Below are positions 37,901 through 49,140 of a DNA stretch of 64,000 nt, in pieces (position 1 is the stretch's first letter; each line of letters starts with the position of its first letter). This DNA is from Rotaria sordida (lineage: Eukaryota > Rotifera > Eurotatoria > Philodinida > Philodinidae). The notes below the pieces were generated by a model. It made no database searches. It saw only the letters and a list, made by a program, of their open reading frames with translations, and was not told the DNA's origin. The translations under genes were made by a program, and so were the position numbers. The DNA lies in contig CAJNOL010000034.1 of the NCBI GenBank assembly GCA_905250125.1, positions 153,649 through 217,648 on the forward strand, read 5' to 3'.

Positions 37901-40900
37901 AAATAAAAATATAGAATTTATTTGTATAATGATAATTATTAATCGAATAGTTAATCTTAATATTATAACTTACATTGACATAACAAATTCATCAAAGTTT
38001 CCATTGCAAGGATTTGTCAAATGATTCTCATTCGAGCGTTTTCACATCCATTCAGAGAACACTAAAACTAGCTATTTTCATCATAAGAAACGTGTCAAGA
38101 TGCTGAAAAATGCTACATTTGCATCTTGAAAATGTGTAAAAAAATTTTTTTTTGCAATACTTTTGACATGTTTTATAGATAAAAATGACTGTTTTTTTTT
38201 CGTACGTGTTCTATGTCAAATATATTGTGAGAAAACTTTTTTGGACATTTTCCAGATGCAAAATGTTGTCTGTGTTAAGCGTCTTCATGCACCTTTTATG
38301 ATAAAAATAGCTAACTGTCGTGTCTTCTAAATCGACATGAAAACGCCCCCAAACAAGAATTATGATTAGTGGGTTTAAACGCGTAGTCTTATGATTCGAT
38401 TGCTTTTCTTTTCAAGACATTAGAAATAATCATTGTTAATGAAAACCTTAGGATATTCTCAAGTGAAAACGGCATTTTATCTTTTTAACAATTTTATCGA
38501 AATGGAGTTACATTTATATGATACTATTTAAATAATAAAGTATCATTTCTTAAACTGTTTGGAATACGTATAAGCTTCCCAAAAAACATCAATCTTTGTT
38601 ATAAGCATGAAAATTGAGATAACTACATGGAAAGATAGTCCAAGGTTTGATCTTTCATAAATGACATCATTTTTTATTTGGCATCTCACTTTTTTTTGAC
38701 AGAGTATATCAAGATACAAAGCATGACAGAGTCCATTTTTTCAAATTAAGTGCCATTTTTCGCAACATGAACTTTTCCTTTCGTTAAAAAATAAGAATTT
38801 TAAAAAGATAGCTCTGTCATGCCTTATATCCTTACATACTCTTTCAAACACACAAAAAAAAATTAAGTATATAGAACGAAGGTCTACAGAGAATTTTGGG
38901 TTACCAAATGAGCTATTTTTGACACGTGTTCGTTGAATATCTCACGAAAGCATTATAACATAAGGCTGAAAATTTTATCTTAGCCTCTCCACTATAGCCT
39001 GAAAATTTCATGCAGTTTGAATGTATCTGGTCCAAGATCGATTTTTGATAAAATCTACTTCCGTTAATGATCCTAATTCGATTGAGCTACGCTAGTCTTG
39101 AGTCAGAACTATGTGCATCATACAGACCCTAATGAATTATGAATACCATAAAAAGAATTTGAGCTTTTAGTTTATTGTTGCGGACATATTGTATTATTAC
39201 GATATTTTTTCAAATTAATATCGTGATTTTCCTTAGAAAAAAACTTATTTTCGAATTTCCATTTGAAAGTTTGCGTAGAGACATGTCATAATGGGATCAG
39301 TAGGAAGATTTTCTTCGTGAATTTAATAATTCTATTAAATGCATTCTAATACTTTGCAATACAACACAACGTATTTCAATAAAGATATTTTATTTTATTT
39401 TTGAAAAATTCATATTTACTTACAGATGAATTTAAAATTTCATCACGTTTTTCATCTAATGTTTCTTGATCATTAATACCCTATAATAAAAAGAAAAATT
39501 TGTGTTTTTATTTCTCTATTGATTTAATTTGTTACATTAGCTAAAAGTGTTTTAAGACTTTTTCCTAAGTTATATTGTTGAAGTAAATCAATTAAACACG
39601 TATCAACACCAAAAAGACCAATATATTTTATTTGAATATCCATACCACCATAATTATCCAAAATAACAACTCGAACATAACGAGTTTTTAATGGTGGAAA
39701 AAAGAAATCATTCTTATTTCCTTTCATAATAAAATAAACAAACAAACAAACAATTATTTATCTTTTATCGAAATAAAATCTTTTATTTTTTTTTCTTACG
39801 AGATAATATACAAGTAAAATCTATAATTTTCAGCCAAGGACCATTAAAAGCATTTGATACATCAAGACGACCACTTCTTGGTGTTGATCGATGTTCACTT
39901 AAAATAAACAAGAAGTAATTTTTGATTTTATTATTCTTTCGTTTTTTTTTTACCATCCAATTATTCTCATTCCAGTTAGATTATATTCATGTTTTAAATC
40001 AAAAATAACCCATGCATTATTAGATTGTGTACAACACCAATATGTATCATTTGAAACTAGACAAATAAGAATTCTTTTTAAATTAAAATAAACAAAAAAT
40101 AAAAAACATCAATTTACTGTCAAGTAAATTTTGTACAGATGAATCATCAGCTGTCGGACTTCGAAATTTATCACTGTCTAATGTCCAATTTGAACGACTA
40201 CGAAGTAATGGATACATATGTGAAATGGCATTTCCTAAACACAACAAAAATAAAAGTATCAATTAATTATTTGAATTAGAAATCTAACAGAGATGTCTAT
40301 CATAGCGCAGTCGCCATGACGCCAGGATTTTTTAAACAAATATCGCGGCGCGGGAAAGATTTTAATAATACTACCGCGGTGTCGGCAGCTTTTGTGAAAC
40401 ATGATCTTAAGGGAGTGTTGATGTATACAGGGTAGAAATTTGGATCTACACCATAGGTCGTGACAAGCACCTTGGCAATTTTTTCCTTGACGATGCGAAT
40501 AACAGTTATATCATCTTTCACATTTCGATCCTATGGAAATTGCGCTAATAGCTGTCCTTTTATGGACATTACAGAATTACATTAATTTCACACGGAATTT
40601 CAGTGTTCATGAAAACTTATAGATTACTAACAACATTTCTAGTTCAGTATGATTACACCAATAAAATTCGAAACATCTTTTTTTTTTATAGTTCATTGTG
40701 ATAAGGTTTCAGCAGCGATGGACACCTTTGAAATCTAATATGCATTCCAGGCTATAGTCACTCAGTATCTATTCTAGTGCTCTGCACCTGGGTCGAGTAC
40801 TCGGCCTGGACCATGGGTTCAGCTTCTGACCATAAAAAAAATGTCGGATCGGGGTCTGAGTATGATCTGATACTCGGAACCCGACCCGGTAATTAATGAG

Positions 40901-43900
40901 ATCTCGACATTTCAAAATATTTTTACTTTTTCGAACTGCTACTTTATATAAAAGCATAGAAATGCAAATTGATTCGATCATGATTGAGGAATTTATTGTT
41001 ACAGAAGTGAAAAGCAATATCATTTTACTAAGCGATTTCTTTTTTAATGAAAACTCATTTACAGATGATGACAAACTATATGATGAAGTAACTGAATATA
41101 TGGAGAAGAAAACTAATTATGAAAAAGGTGAATATGTATTTATCGTAATGGAAAAAGTATCCATAAATGTATCCCCAGTTACTCCGGTTGGTACTAACAC
41201 TACGTTCTGTTCTATTCCAACATCAAGCAAACTTATAGTGAAATTGATCGGATATTAGACACAGAAAGACACCAAGTAAATCCTGATTCATTTGCTTTTT
41301 TTGTGAACTTTAAGATGATCTCGTTCATTTTTGTTGCTGCTTATGGAAGAAAGTGAATAGTATACTTTTTCATATAAAATAAAAGTTTGAAAGTATCAGC
41401 TAGATGTCGGTTTAACTGTGATCCAGTTATGCAAAGGCGTACCCTTACAGGACACAAATTCATACTCGATTATAAAAGATAAAAGCCCGATATGCATTAG
41501 TATTGGTTGTTTTTTTTTTTCATTATTTGAAAATCATTTTCTATACTCTTACCTGTTGTGAATGTGTAAAATTCAGGTGATGTTCTTTGTGGTGTACCTA
41601 AATTAATGGAAAATATACTAATCAGATTATATAATAGACTGTTCCCACGAAAGAAGAAAAAGATAGTGATAAATAATAAAGCAAATTTATTCTTTAAATA
41701 TTTTCACACCCTCCATTGGATATGATCTCTATAGTTGAATTTGTATTTATTAGAGATATTAAATTTAAATTTTTTTCATTTCTAATTTCTTTCGATTCAA
41801 ATGTTATAGATATAATAAATAATTGATCAATGAAATTTTATAAGGACACTTCAATAAAAATATCCTATTAAATCATTAAATATACTTACGAATAAGAGCA
41901 TCAATAAAATTTTGTTGTTGATCTGGTTGTAAATGTTCAGCTATAGCAAAAGCTGTTTCACCTCGATTATTTGCTATATTTTGATCAGCACCATTTGCAA
42001 CCAAAAGTCGAACTGTAGATAATCTTAATGAACGAACTCTGAAAGAGAAGAAAAAAAAAACATTGATTTTTTTGTTTTAAATTTGATAAAGATTTTTTTT
42101 TTGACATACGCCACATGAAGTGGTGTAACATTTGTTCGATCGGTTATATCTGGATCCATGCCATAATTAAGTAATACTTCCAAACAATTATCATGGCCTA
42201 AGAAAAATAAAAATATTTGAATATTAAAATAATGATAAAATTTACCAAGACGAGCAGCAATTATAGCTGCTCGATAAGCATGTCTGACTAAAGTTCGATC
42301 ATAAGAAAGTAAAATATCAACCATTCCTAATCGAGAAAAAAATTCAAATGATGAATTTCTTGTTTTTTTTTTATGTTTTCTACCTGATTTATTAGCAATG
42401 ACAGCTTCATCTAGCGGTATTCGTTGATTTCGATCTTCCATATGTGGATCAGCTCTATTCTAAATAGAAATTTCAATAATAATAATAATAATAACAGGTA
42501 TAATTCTTTCTTTCTAACGAACTTAAATAAATCATTGTATTTAGATCTTAGTTATTACTGATTTCTTTGATATCAATGGCTAACTCGTTTGAAATTCATT
42601 AAGATTTAAATTGATTCAAGTATTCGAATGATACACGATGTAAAATGTTCTTAAGATTTTATTGAATATCATTGATTGAATACCTCATAAAGTTCATGCA
42701 CAATAAATTTGTACAAAAAAACATATTTTTTTTTTAAATTCTCAAATAAATAGATAACACTATATATATTGTCAATATCTTCATACAAAAATATGAATAT
42801 AGGATTTTTCTAATGAATGAGTTATCCTTTCTTTTGAACGTTCGTAAAATCAAGATAAAAAATATCATCAATTTTTTGATTGTAATTCACTTCTGAAACC
42901 TTTGTCAGCTAAGACTAATGATCTATGGCAAACAAAAGAGAAAGGATGGATAAGCATATTAACTATAAGTTGGATGTGAATGCATGCTTACTTGAATGAG
43001 TTTGATAGAAAAAAAAACAAAGCATATTATTAGAGAAACCTTCCAAATGAACTATGAATACCCTAGAAATATTTCGTGCCATTCACTGATTGCTGCTGAG
43101 ATGCTGTACTATATAAGGTATCTTTTAAATAAATGTCGTAGTTCTCTCAAGAACACCAGTAAATCTTATTTTCGAAGTTCAACTTGAAATTTTGCATTCA
43201 CGTCAAAATATAATGTGCTCCACTGTTTTTTTTTTGAATACCTTTTGATAGGAAACATCATAGAGACCTGCGGTTTTCACCATTCAAGAGAAAAGATCCG
43301 AGACCATCGAAATTTGATTAGTCATCAATTGACTAATCAGATGAATTATTCATAGAGATTTTTGAAAATGATATTCTGAAGGTATTTTCCTTTCGATTTA
43401 GATTTTTAATAGGATTAGTCGATGGAAAAATTCTTTTTTCCCAATCTATGCAAGATTGACATATCAACTAGTTTCATTTGAGAGTTATAAGACTTCTCAT
43501 GAAACCTTCGATTTCAGCCAATTGACTTGTGGTCACTCGAAAGAACAGTTAGGTAGAGATAATTTCCCCACGCTAAATCCATTAGTGATATTTATTTTTA
43601 GGTCCAAAATGATCTGACTCTGTTATCTCAATATGTCTGAAATTTCACAATCAGCTTTCATGTAATGAAGGAGTTGACATATCAAAAATATTGAGATAAC
43701 AGTGTCAGCTTATTTTGAATCTAAAAATAAATCTCATCATTTGATTCAGCATAATAAATTATCTTTGTCTAGAAGTTTTTATGAGTGATCACAGGTCAAT
43801 TGGCTGAAATCAGGGGTCCCAACAAATGTCTTATAACTCTCAAACAGCACGAGCTAGGAATGTCGACCTTGCATAGATCGAACGAGAACAATTTTTTTTA

Positions 43901-45014
43901 TCGCTTAGTCCTATTAACAGTCTAAATCGAAAGAAAAATATCTTCAGAATATCATCTTCGAAAATCTCTATCAAGATATTACCTGATTAGTCACTTGTTG
44001 ACTAATCAAATGTCAATAAACTTCGATGGTTTCGAGTCTTCTCTCTTGAGTGGTAAAAACCGCAAATCTCTATGATGTTCCTATTAAAAGTTATTCAAAA
44101 ACAGTAGAACCCATTACATTTGAAATAGATAGTAAATTTGGAAAGGACACAAATTTCTGATATTAAACACATATTTTATAGGTTCTGTTGATCATTTTAA
44201 TTGTTCAAGCCTATTGATTCATCTGTTTTATCAATTATGATAAATATAAATTTTCATGATAAAATTTTCTTACTGAAAATTCATCGATCTTAACTTAAAC
44301 ATTATCCATATCGAAATAATTATTCGAATTAAATAAACTTACATCAAGTAATACTCGTATATGATAAGCATTTTCATCATTATATGACATAACAGCACGA
44401 TGTAATGCTGTTTTACCCGATTGATTATATATATTTGGATTAGCCTGATATTGAAGAAGTAATTCGATAATAAGATATTTTTGACGATGAACAGCTAAAT
44501 TTAATGCTGTATCACTAGAAAACATTTTTCAAAAAATATATTTTATTTTAATATAGATAATTATTTTCTTTACACACCCTGTTATGCATTGTCTATTTGG
44601 ATCTGCACCATGAACAAGAAGAATTTTTACTTTTTCATATGAACCTATAGATTAAATTTTCAATAAATTATATTAAATAAAAAAAGAAAATCTATTTAAC
44701 CTTTTCCTGTAGCAATCATCAATGGTGTAATATTATATTTTGTACCTGTCCAATTAATAAAATCAATTTGATCATCAATAACACCTCTATATTTAATAAT
44801 ATCGGCCAAACTTTGAAAAGGTCTTCCATGAAATTTTTGTAAAAACACCTTTCAAAACAATGCAAAAAACAAGAAGTCAATTTTTATCGAAACTTTATTT
44901 CTTGTATTCTGTCTATTGAAACTCTTAACTTACAAAAACTTGTTCAGCAGTACCTCGGTCTACGATGTTCAACAGCTGCTGACCATGCTGTTGATTCTCG
45001 TGCCGATGAGCCAT
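31926..45014 (-). CDS. Large ankyrin-repeat / discoidin-like / Ig-like protein with disordered tail
   Basis: Exons, in order: 44934-45014, 44701-44848, 44578-44644, 44343-44514, 42384-42459, 42246-42326, 42110-42197, 41890-42038, 41553-41597, 40118-40234, 39954-40056, 39800-39897, 39536-39720, 39424-39480, 37818-37878, 37621-37749, 37460-37558, 37226-37300, then 34133-36369 ending in a stop (1355 residues). Alternatively a donor at 34230 inside that exon joins 34231-36369 to 31926-33664 in frame (1902 residues). Residues about 60-290 are six or seven ankyrin repeats (TPLMIATG, TALNLAVH, TALHRAV, TPLHVAV). About 350-470 is a discoidin/galactose-binding-like beta domain (AWVIFDL, LTGMRI, TRYVRVVILDN), then a helical segment, then an Ig-like segment (PRLTFLEWF, AGEKLQTF, GRYKIRVVSL). 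The rest is Ser/Asn/Gln-rich and looks disordered, with an internal repeat and a lysine-rich end in the short form. There is no signal peptide, so it is probably intracellular. I do not know an ortholog. Confidence 0.82.
38020..38365. repeat. Foldback element, family E, in ankyrin-gene intron
   Basis: The arm with GCGTTTTCACATC..CTAGCTATTTTCATCATAAG..GATGCTGAAAAATG at 38036-38120 is mirrored at about 38240-38345 (CTTTTATGATAAAAATAGCTAA, CATGAAAACGC). It lies in the 1.5-kb intron 37879-39423. Confidence 0.6.
38701..38842. repeat. Small foldback element, family G
   Basis: AGAGTATATCAAGATACAAA-GCATGACAGAG at the left is mirrored by CTCTGTCATGCCTTATATCC-TTACATACTCT at the right. Total length about 140 bp. 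Same intron as the family E element. Confidence 0.65.
39125..39290. repeat. Worn family C arm
   Basis: AATGAATTATGAATACC-TAAAAAG, TTTAGTTTATTGTTGCGGA and TTTCCATTTGAAAGTTTGCGTAGAGAC resemble the family C arms in the WDR20 introns. It is degraded, and no opposite arm was clear. Confidence 0.4.
40300..40535 (-). pseudogene. GC-richer coding fragment, possibly the end of a PP2C-type phosphatase
   Basis: This open stretch inside a 1.3-kb intron of the ankyrin gene reads DRNVKDDITVIRIV followed by about 55 residues to a stop. The KDDITVI motif resembles the C-terminal strand of PP2C phosphatases (R/K-D-x-I/V-T-V-I). Local GC is clearly above its surroundings (for example ATCGCGGCGCGGG). It is probably an inserted gene piece or retrocopy remnant. 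The family call is tentative. Confidence 0.3.
43025..43195. repeat. Family C arm next to the family A foldback
   Basis: CCAAATGAACTATGAATACCC, TTGCTGCTGAGATGCTGTA and TTTTAAATAAATGTCGTAG match the family C left arm. A TTTTCGAAGTTCAACTTGAAA end is also shared with the copy near 50220. No opposite arm was seen. Confidence 0.5.
43222..44105. repeat. Long foldback element, family A copy 1, in ankyrin-gene intron
   Basis: An imperfect palindrome of about 884 bp with ends ACTGTTTTT..AAAAACAGT. The left arm blocks AACATCATAGAGACCTGCGG, ACCATCGAAATTTGATTAG, TTTTTAATAGGATTAG and GAGAGTTATAAGACTT each recur inverted in the right half (44085 down to about 43800). The centre around 43660-43680 is also symmetrical (TTATCTCAATAT and ATATTGAGATAA). 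No ORF. A second copy of the family is at 60882-61689. Confidence 0.82.
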
Positions 45015-47631
45015 ATTTATTTATCTAGAATAAAAATAATACTTTGATTCACTATAAAATATTCTTCTATCGAAGAAAATGCATCTGAAATAAATGTACT
45101 GGATAAAATAAAATCATTTATATTTATTAAATCACTTGAAAAAAAAAAAACCTAAAGTTTAATCGTGTTCAACATTAACAGTATATTCATAATAAATCGA
45201 TGAGAATAACATGACTAATTTTATCCTTGGTAATATAAATATGTGAGGAATCATAGTAATAGAAAAAAAAACGAAGACGATTAATCACTTGTTTGTTTTT
45301 TTCCTTGTATAGAAATCGATGTTTATATTATATACTCTAGAATACGTTCGTTTTTTTTTTTTCTATTTCAGGAAGAAAAGAAAAAGTTTTGTCTTTTCAT
45401 AAATTCTATATAACAAAACAATATGTTTTTATTTCATAACATGCGGCTTTTTTCTGCGTTTTATATGTGTCTGCCGGTTGACTTTTTAGATCTATGAAGA
45501 TCTCTTCACTTTAAAAGTATTCTTCTTCTTTTTTTTTTATATACGAACTAAAGTATAGATGTAAATAGTAATAATACTTAAAATATAATGATTTTATTTT
45601 AACCTGTTGGCCTAAAAAGTATAAATTCATTTATATCAATGAATATTAATCATTATTTACCAGAAGTACGACTGATAGATTACAAGAAGACTTATTAAAA
45701 CATATCATAATGTGTTCAATGAGTCCTAATCAGAATTCAAAAATGTGCCTTATTTTAGAGGCCAAAAGAAATCGTCGACATTTGACGCATGCTATGAAAA
45801 TTTTTCTTAACTACTGTTATATGTTCTTTCGATGACTTCTTATATAAAAGACGATATTTTTTTTTCTTATAAAACAAAGATTCTGTTTTACAGCTTGCAA
45901 GATACTTCGATCAAGTATCATAAAAAATTTAATATATCATTAATGACAGGTCAACAAAGATAAGAGAACTACGTTTTCTTTCTTCATTAAAAATACGTAA
46001 ATCTTTTTGTTTTTCTAAAAAAAAAAAAGTTAATGAAAACCTTGTGTCGGAATTTTACCGAGATAAAAAAGAAAACAAATTTAAAATTTATTAATACTAC
46101 CTTAATATTCATATAAGACCTAGAATAATTGAAATCTTTCATAGATTCTCTTCAATTAATCTCAATCAAATTAATATTATTTTATTTTCATTGATTAGCA
46201 TAATGTTTCATTGAATCAATGTAATCATTAAATATTAACATGACAACATAGCTGAACACTTCTCTTTTTTAATTTTACATAATACCATCAAGAAAAAAAA
46301 AGCATGAAATAAAAAAAAAATCAATAAGTGTAATTTTAATAATGATTACATTTAAGGTTTTTATCTGTACGATTAACATAATTGGTTTCTTTTTTGTATC
46401 ACTATCGTATAAAATTGAACAAAATTAAAGTCATATATGTAAACAATTTATGTGTTATATTAAACATTGTTATAATAATAATATAAATAAACTGACCGTA
46501 GAGAATTTGTTTTAATGTCAAAAATGAACATTGACAATGATGAAAATTTGATATTCATTGTTTTTCTTTTTTTTGACAGTACAATTATTCTTTTGTATTT
46601 GTTACATCTTGTCATGACAGACGAAGATTTTCAAGGTCACTTGATTTCAACTACTCAGTTTTTTTTTTCTCTCTCTCTGTTATTATAATATGTACAATTT
46701 GCGGTTTGGCTCTTATCAACTTTTTTTCCGCGCACTCGCGCTTCATATTGCTTAAAGCAGGAAAAAAAGTAAAGCCATGTTACCTTTCCTTCTGCATCTT
46801 TATTACCATCTTTTCTTTTTCCTTTTAACTGTCACTTTATTCTCTCTCTCTCTCTCTCTCTTATCACTACCAATGATGGCAATGAACAGTAAAAAAAAAA
46901 AAAAGAAAGAAAAAGAAACTCAAGTGAATTTCAAGTCCTCCGATTCGGTAACGAGTGATTTGACTGTGCGACTCACAGCAATTGAAACCAAGAAGAATGA
47001 TAGAGTAACGATGCTGGATAAACATCAAACGAACATATTGCTTGATACAGAAAGGCAATATATGTATATATATCGCAGTAGTAAATAGAAGGAAGAAAGA
47101 AGTCCGACATAAACTCTTCAACTGTACAAGAAAATGAAAATGAAAGAAAAAGTTCACTTTTTTTTCTTTTTTTTTTCTCTTTGGTTTCAGTTTACAATGA
47201 CACTCATTCAGTCACGAAGGTGACAATGACAATCTTTCTTTTCTATCAAAATTCGATAAAAGAAAAAGAAAAACTCGAATCAACATATCTCTCATAAAAC
47301 TCTATTTAAGAATATATTTAATCCTTGTTTTATTCTACAAATCCATCATTCGCACTATTAAGCACATACAAAAACATATTTTAAACTTATTATTGATACA
47401 AACATATTATATAAAACATTTAGATTAATATTTGATATATATAAGAACAAACTTCTATTTCTACATGGATGCATTGAACTATGGAATATGCATAAAAAAT
47501 TAATTATTATTCATTCGTTTTTGCATTTATTTACTTCATATGTGCTCTTTTTTTTCACTCAAGAAATTAGTGCAATATACAATATTCAGCAAAAAAAAAA
47601 CCCAACACTTGGTGCATAAATAATAACAATC
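45015..47631. other. Intergenic region
   Basis: It holds the 5' flank of the ankyrin gene and the 3' flank of SF3B6. A (TC)n tract lies at 46841-46860 with a purine/pyrimidine-rich zone around it. The ORF of 103 codons at 46777-47088 spans that low-complexity zone and lacks any family signature. No gene supported. Confidence 0.45.
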
Positions 47632-48068
47632 TTATGTATTTAATCCATATTTAGCTTGAGTTTTAGCCAATTTTTCTTTTTCTTTATCTAAATTCATTTT
47701 GTCGAATGCTTTTGTTGCTTGATAATAAAGTACAACTAAATAACGATTACAAACATTGAAACCAGATAAATGATCGCATGCATTTTTGGCATCAAATATA
47801 TCTTCATAAACAACAAATGCTGTACCTATTTATATTAAAACAAAAAGGAAAAACAACAATCATATAATTATTAGACAATGAAAAAAAAAATTCATTTCTT
47901 ACCTCGTGTATCAGGTGTATTACCAACACGAATTTGTCGAATGGCTCCATATTTACCAAATATATCATACATTTCTTCAGCAGTTATTTTATATGGAAGA
48001 TTTCGTACGTATAAAACTCGATTAATTTCTGGTGGTAAACGAAGATTAGCACGTTTTTGCATTGCCAT
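47632..48068 (-). CDS. SF3B6: Splicing factor 3B subunit 6 (p14)
   Basis: SF3B6 is a single-RRM protein of the U2 snRNP SF3b complex that lies at the branch-site adenosine. Two exons, 47903-48068 and 47632-47825, give 119 residues, close to the 125 of vertebrates. RNP2 is VLYVRNL near residue 19 and RNP1 is GTAFVVYE near residue 57. The stretch from GTAFVVYE through [12 protein letters not shown] is nearly identical to the vertebrate protein. The C-terminal Lys-rich helix ends with KYGLNT. An acceptor-like TTTTTAG lies 30 nt before the ATG. The 77-bp intron splits a Gly codon. Confidence 0.97.
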
Positions 48069-49140
48069 TTTGTCAATTTAAATTAAAACAATATTAATCT
48101 AAAAAGAAAAACAAAAATTTCACATTTAATTTATCTATTACGAAAGAACGATATTGTTCTTAATGAGACTAAATACAAAGATAAGCAATAATATTACTAA
48201 AGTAATTAATAGTGTATAATTAAGACTTATTAAGTCTATTGTTTGCTTTTTGAAGATTTCCTTTCTGATCTATTTCGAAAATTGTTAACTATCAAAAATC
48301 GAAAATTCATGTTAAAAAAAAAATTCATAACTACATGACTATTCGAGTCTAGAATTTTCTTGAACTTCAATATTTTAAATAGTTTTCAAGAATCTCGTAA
48401 AGTTCATTGAGTATAATAATGTACTCTTGAAAGCGTTTTGATTGCCTAACTAATTTGATGATCAAGTTATATAAGCATATTCATACTTAAAGCAAGGAGA
48501 TGTGTTTTCGAAATAAAAACCAATGTCAGCTGAAGGCTTTCTACAATCATAACCAAGGATTTTTTTTATTCGCTGATGATTAACATGAGTGCAATTGCCT
48601 TCGGCAAAGAAAAATCTAGAACTCATTAAAATCATCTTTTATCTCAACTCTAACTAATCTAAAACATTATTTTCTATCTATGAAATAAATTTCTAGTTAA
48701 ATGCTATTGAATTTCGAAAGATCATAAATATATGATAATGGAATACTTTTATTGACCAATGAAAAACATTTTTATTCTCTAATCAATTCATCCGACATCT
48801 ATCTTAAACTTTTTTTTGTAATTACTCAATTATTTCTTTTCTAAACCAGACAAAATAAAGAAAAAAAAGAAAAATTCTTAGGTCATATTTTTTTGTATTA
48901 ATATTTTTTCTGATTTGTTATTTTATTCACCAATTCAAATTGTACAGAACAAGAAAGAAAAACAAAATGGCGAATAATATATTAAAAAAAAAATATATAA
49001 TATATGTATTCCGAAATATTGATCATAAAAATAAAACGAGAAATATGATTATTTTTTCTTTAAATCATTCTACCGAATGACGTTCTTATTTATTAAATCT
49101 ATTTTTTCTATTTCAACCGGTCCATTCAATAATAATATTA
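48069..49140. other. Shared upstream region of SF3B6 and WDR20
   Basis: The two genes are divergent with about 1.07 kb between start codons, so both promoters lie here. It is A/T-rich. No distinct core element or RNA gene was recognised. Confidence 0.5.

Noticed and set aside
40896-41258. 120-codon plus-strand ORF inside an ankyrin-gene intron
   Set aside because: Somewhat protein-like in its second half, but antisense to the gene, without known motif or supporting splice sites; a chance ORF is the simpler reading.
46777-47088. 103-codon ORF over the TC tract
   Set aside because: Spans a microsatellite and a poly-A stretch; an overlapping minus-strand ORF is as long; no motif.
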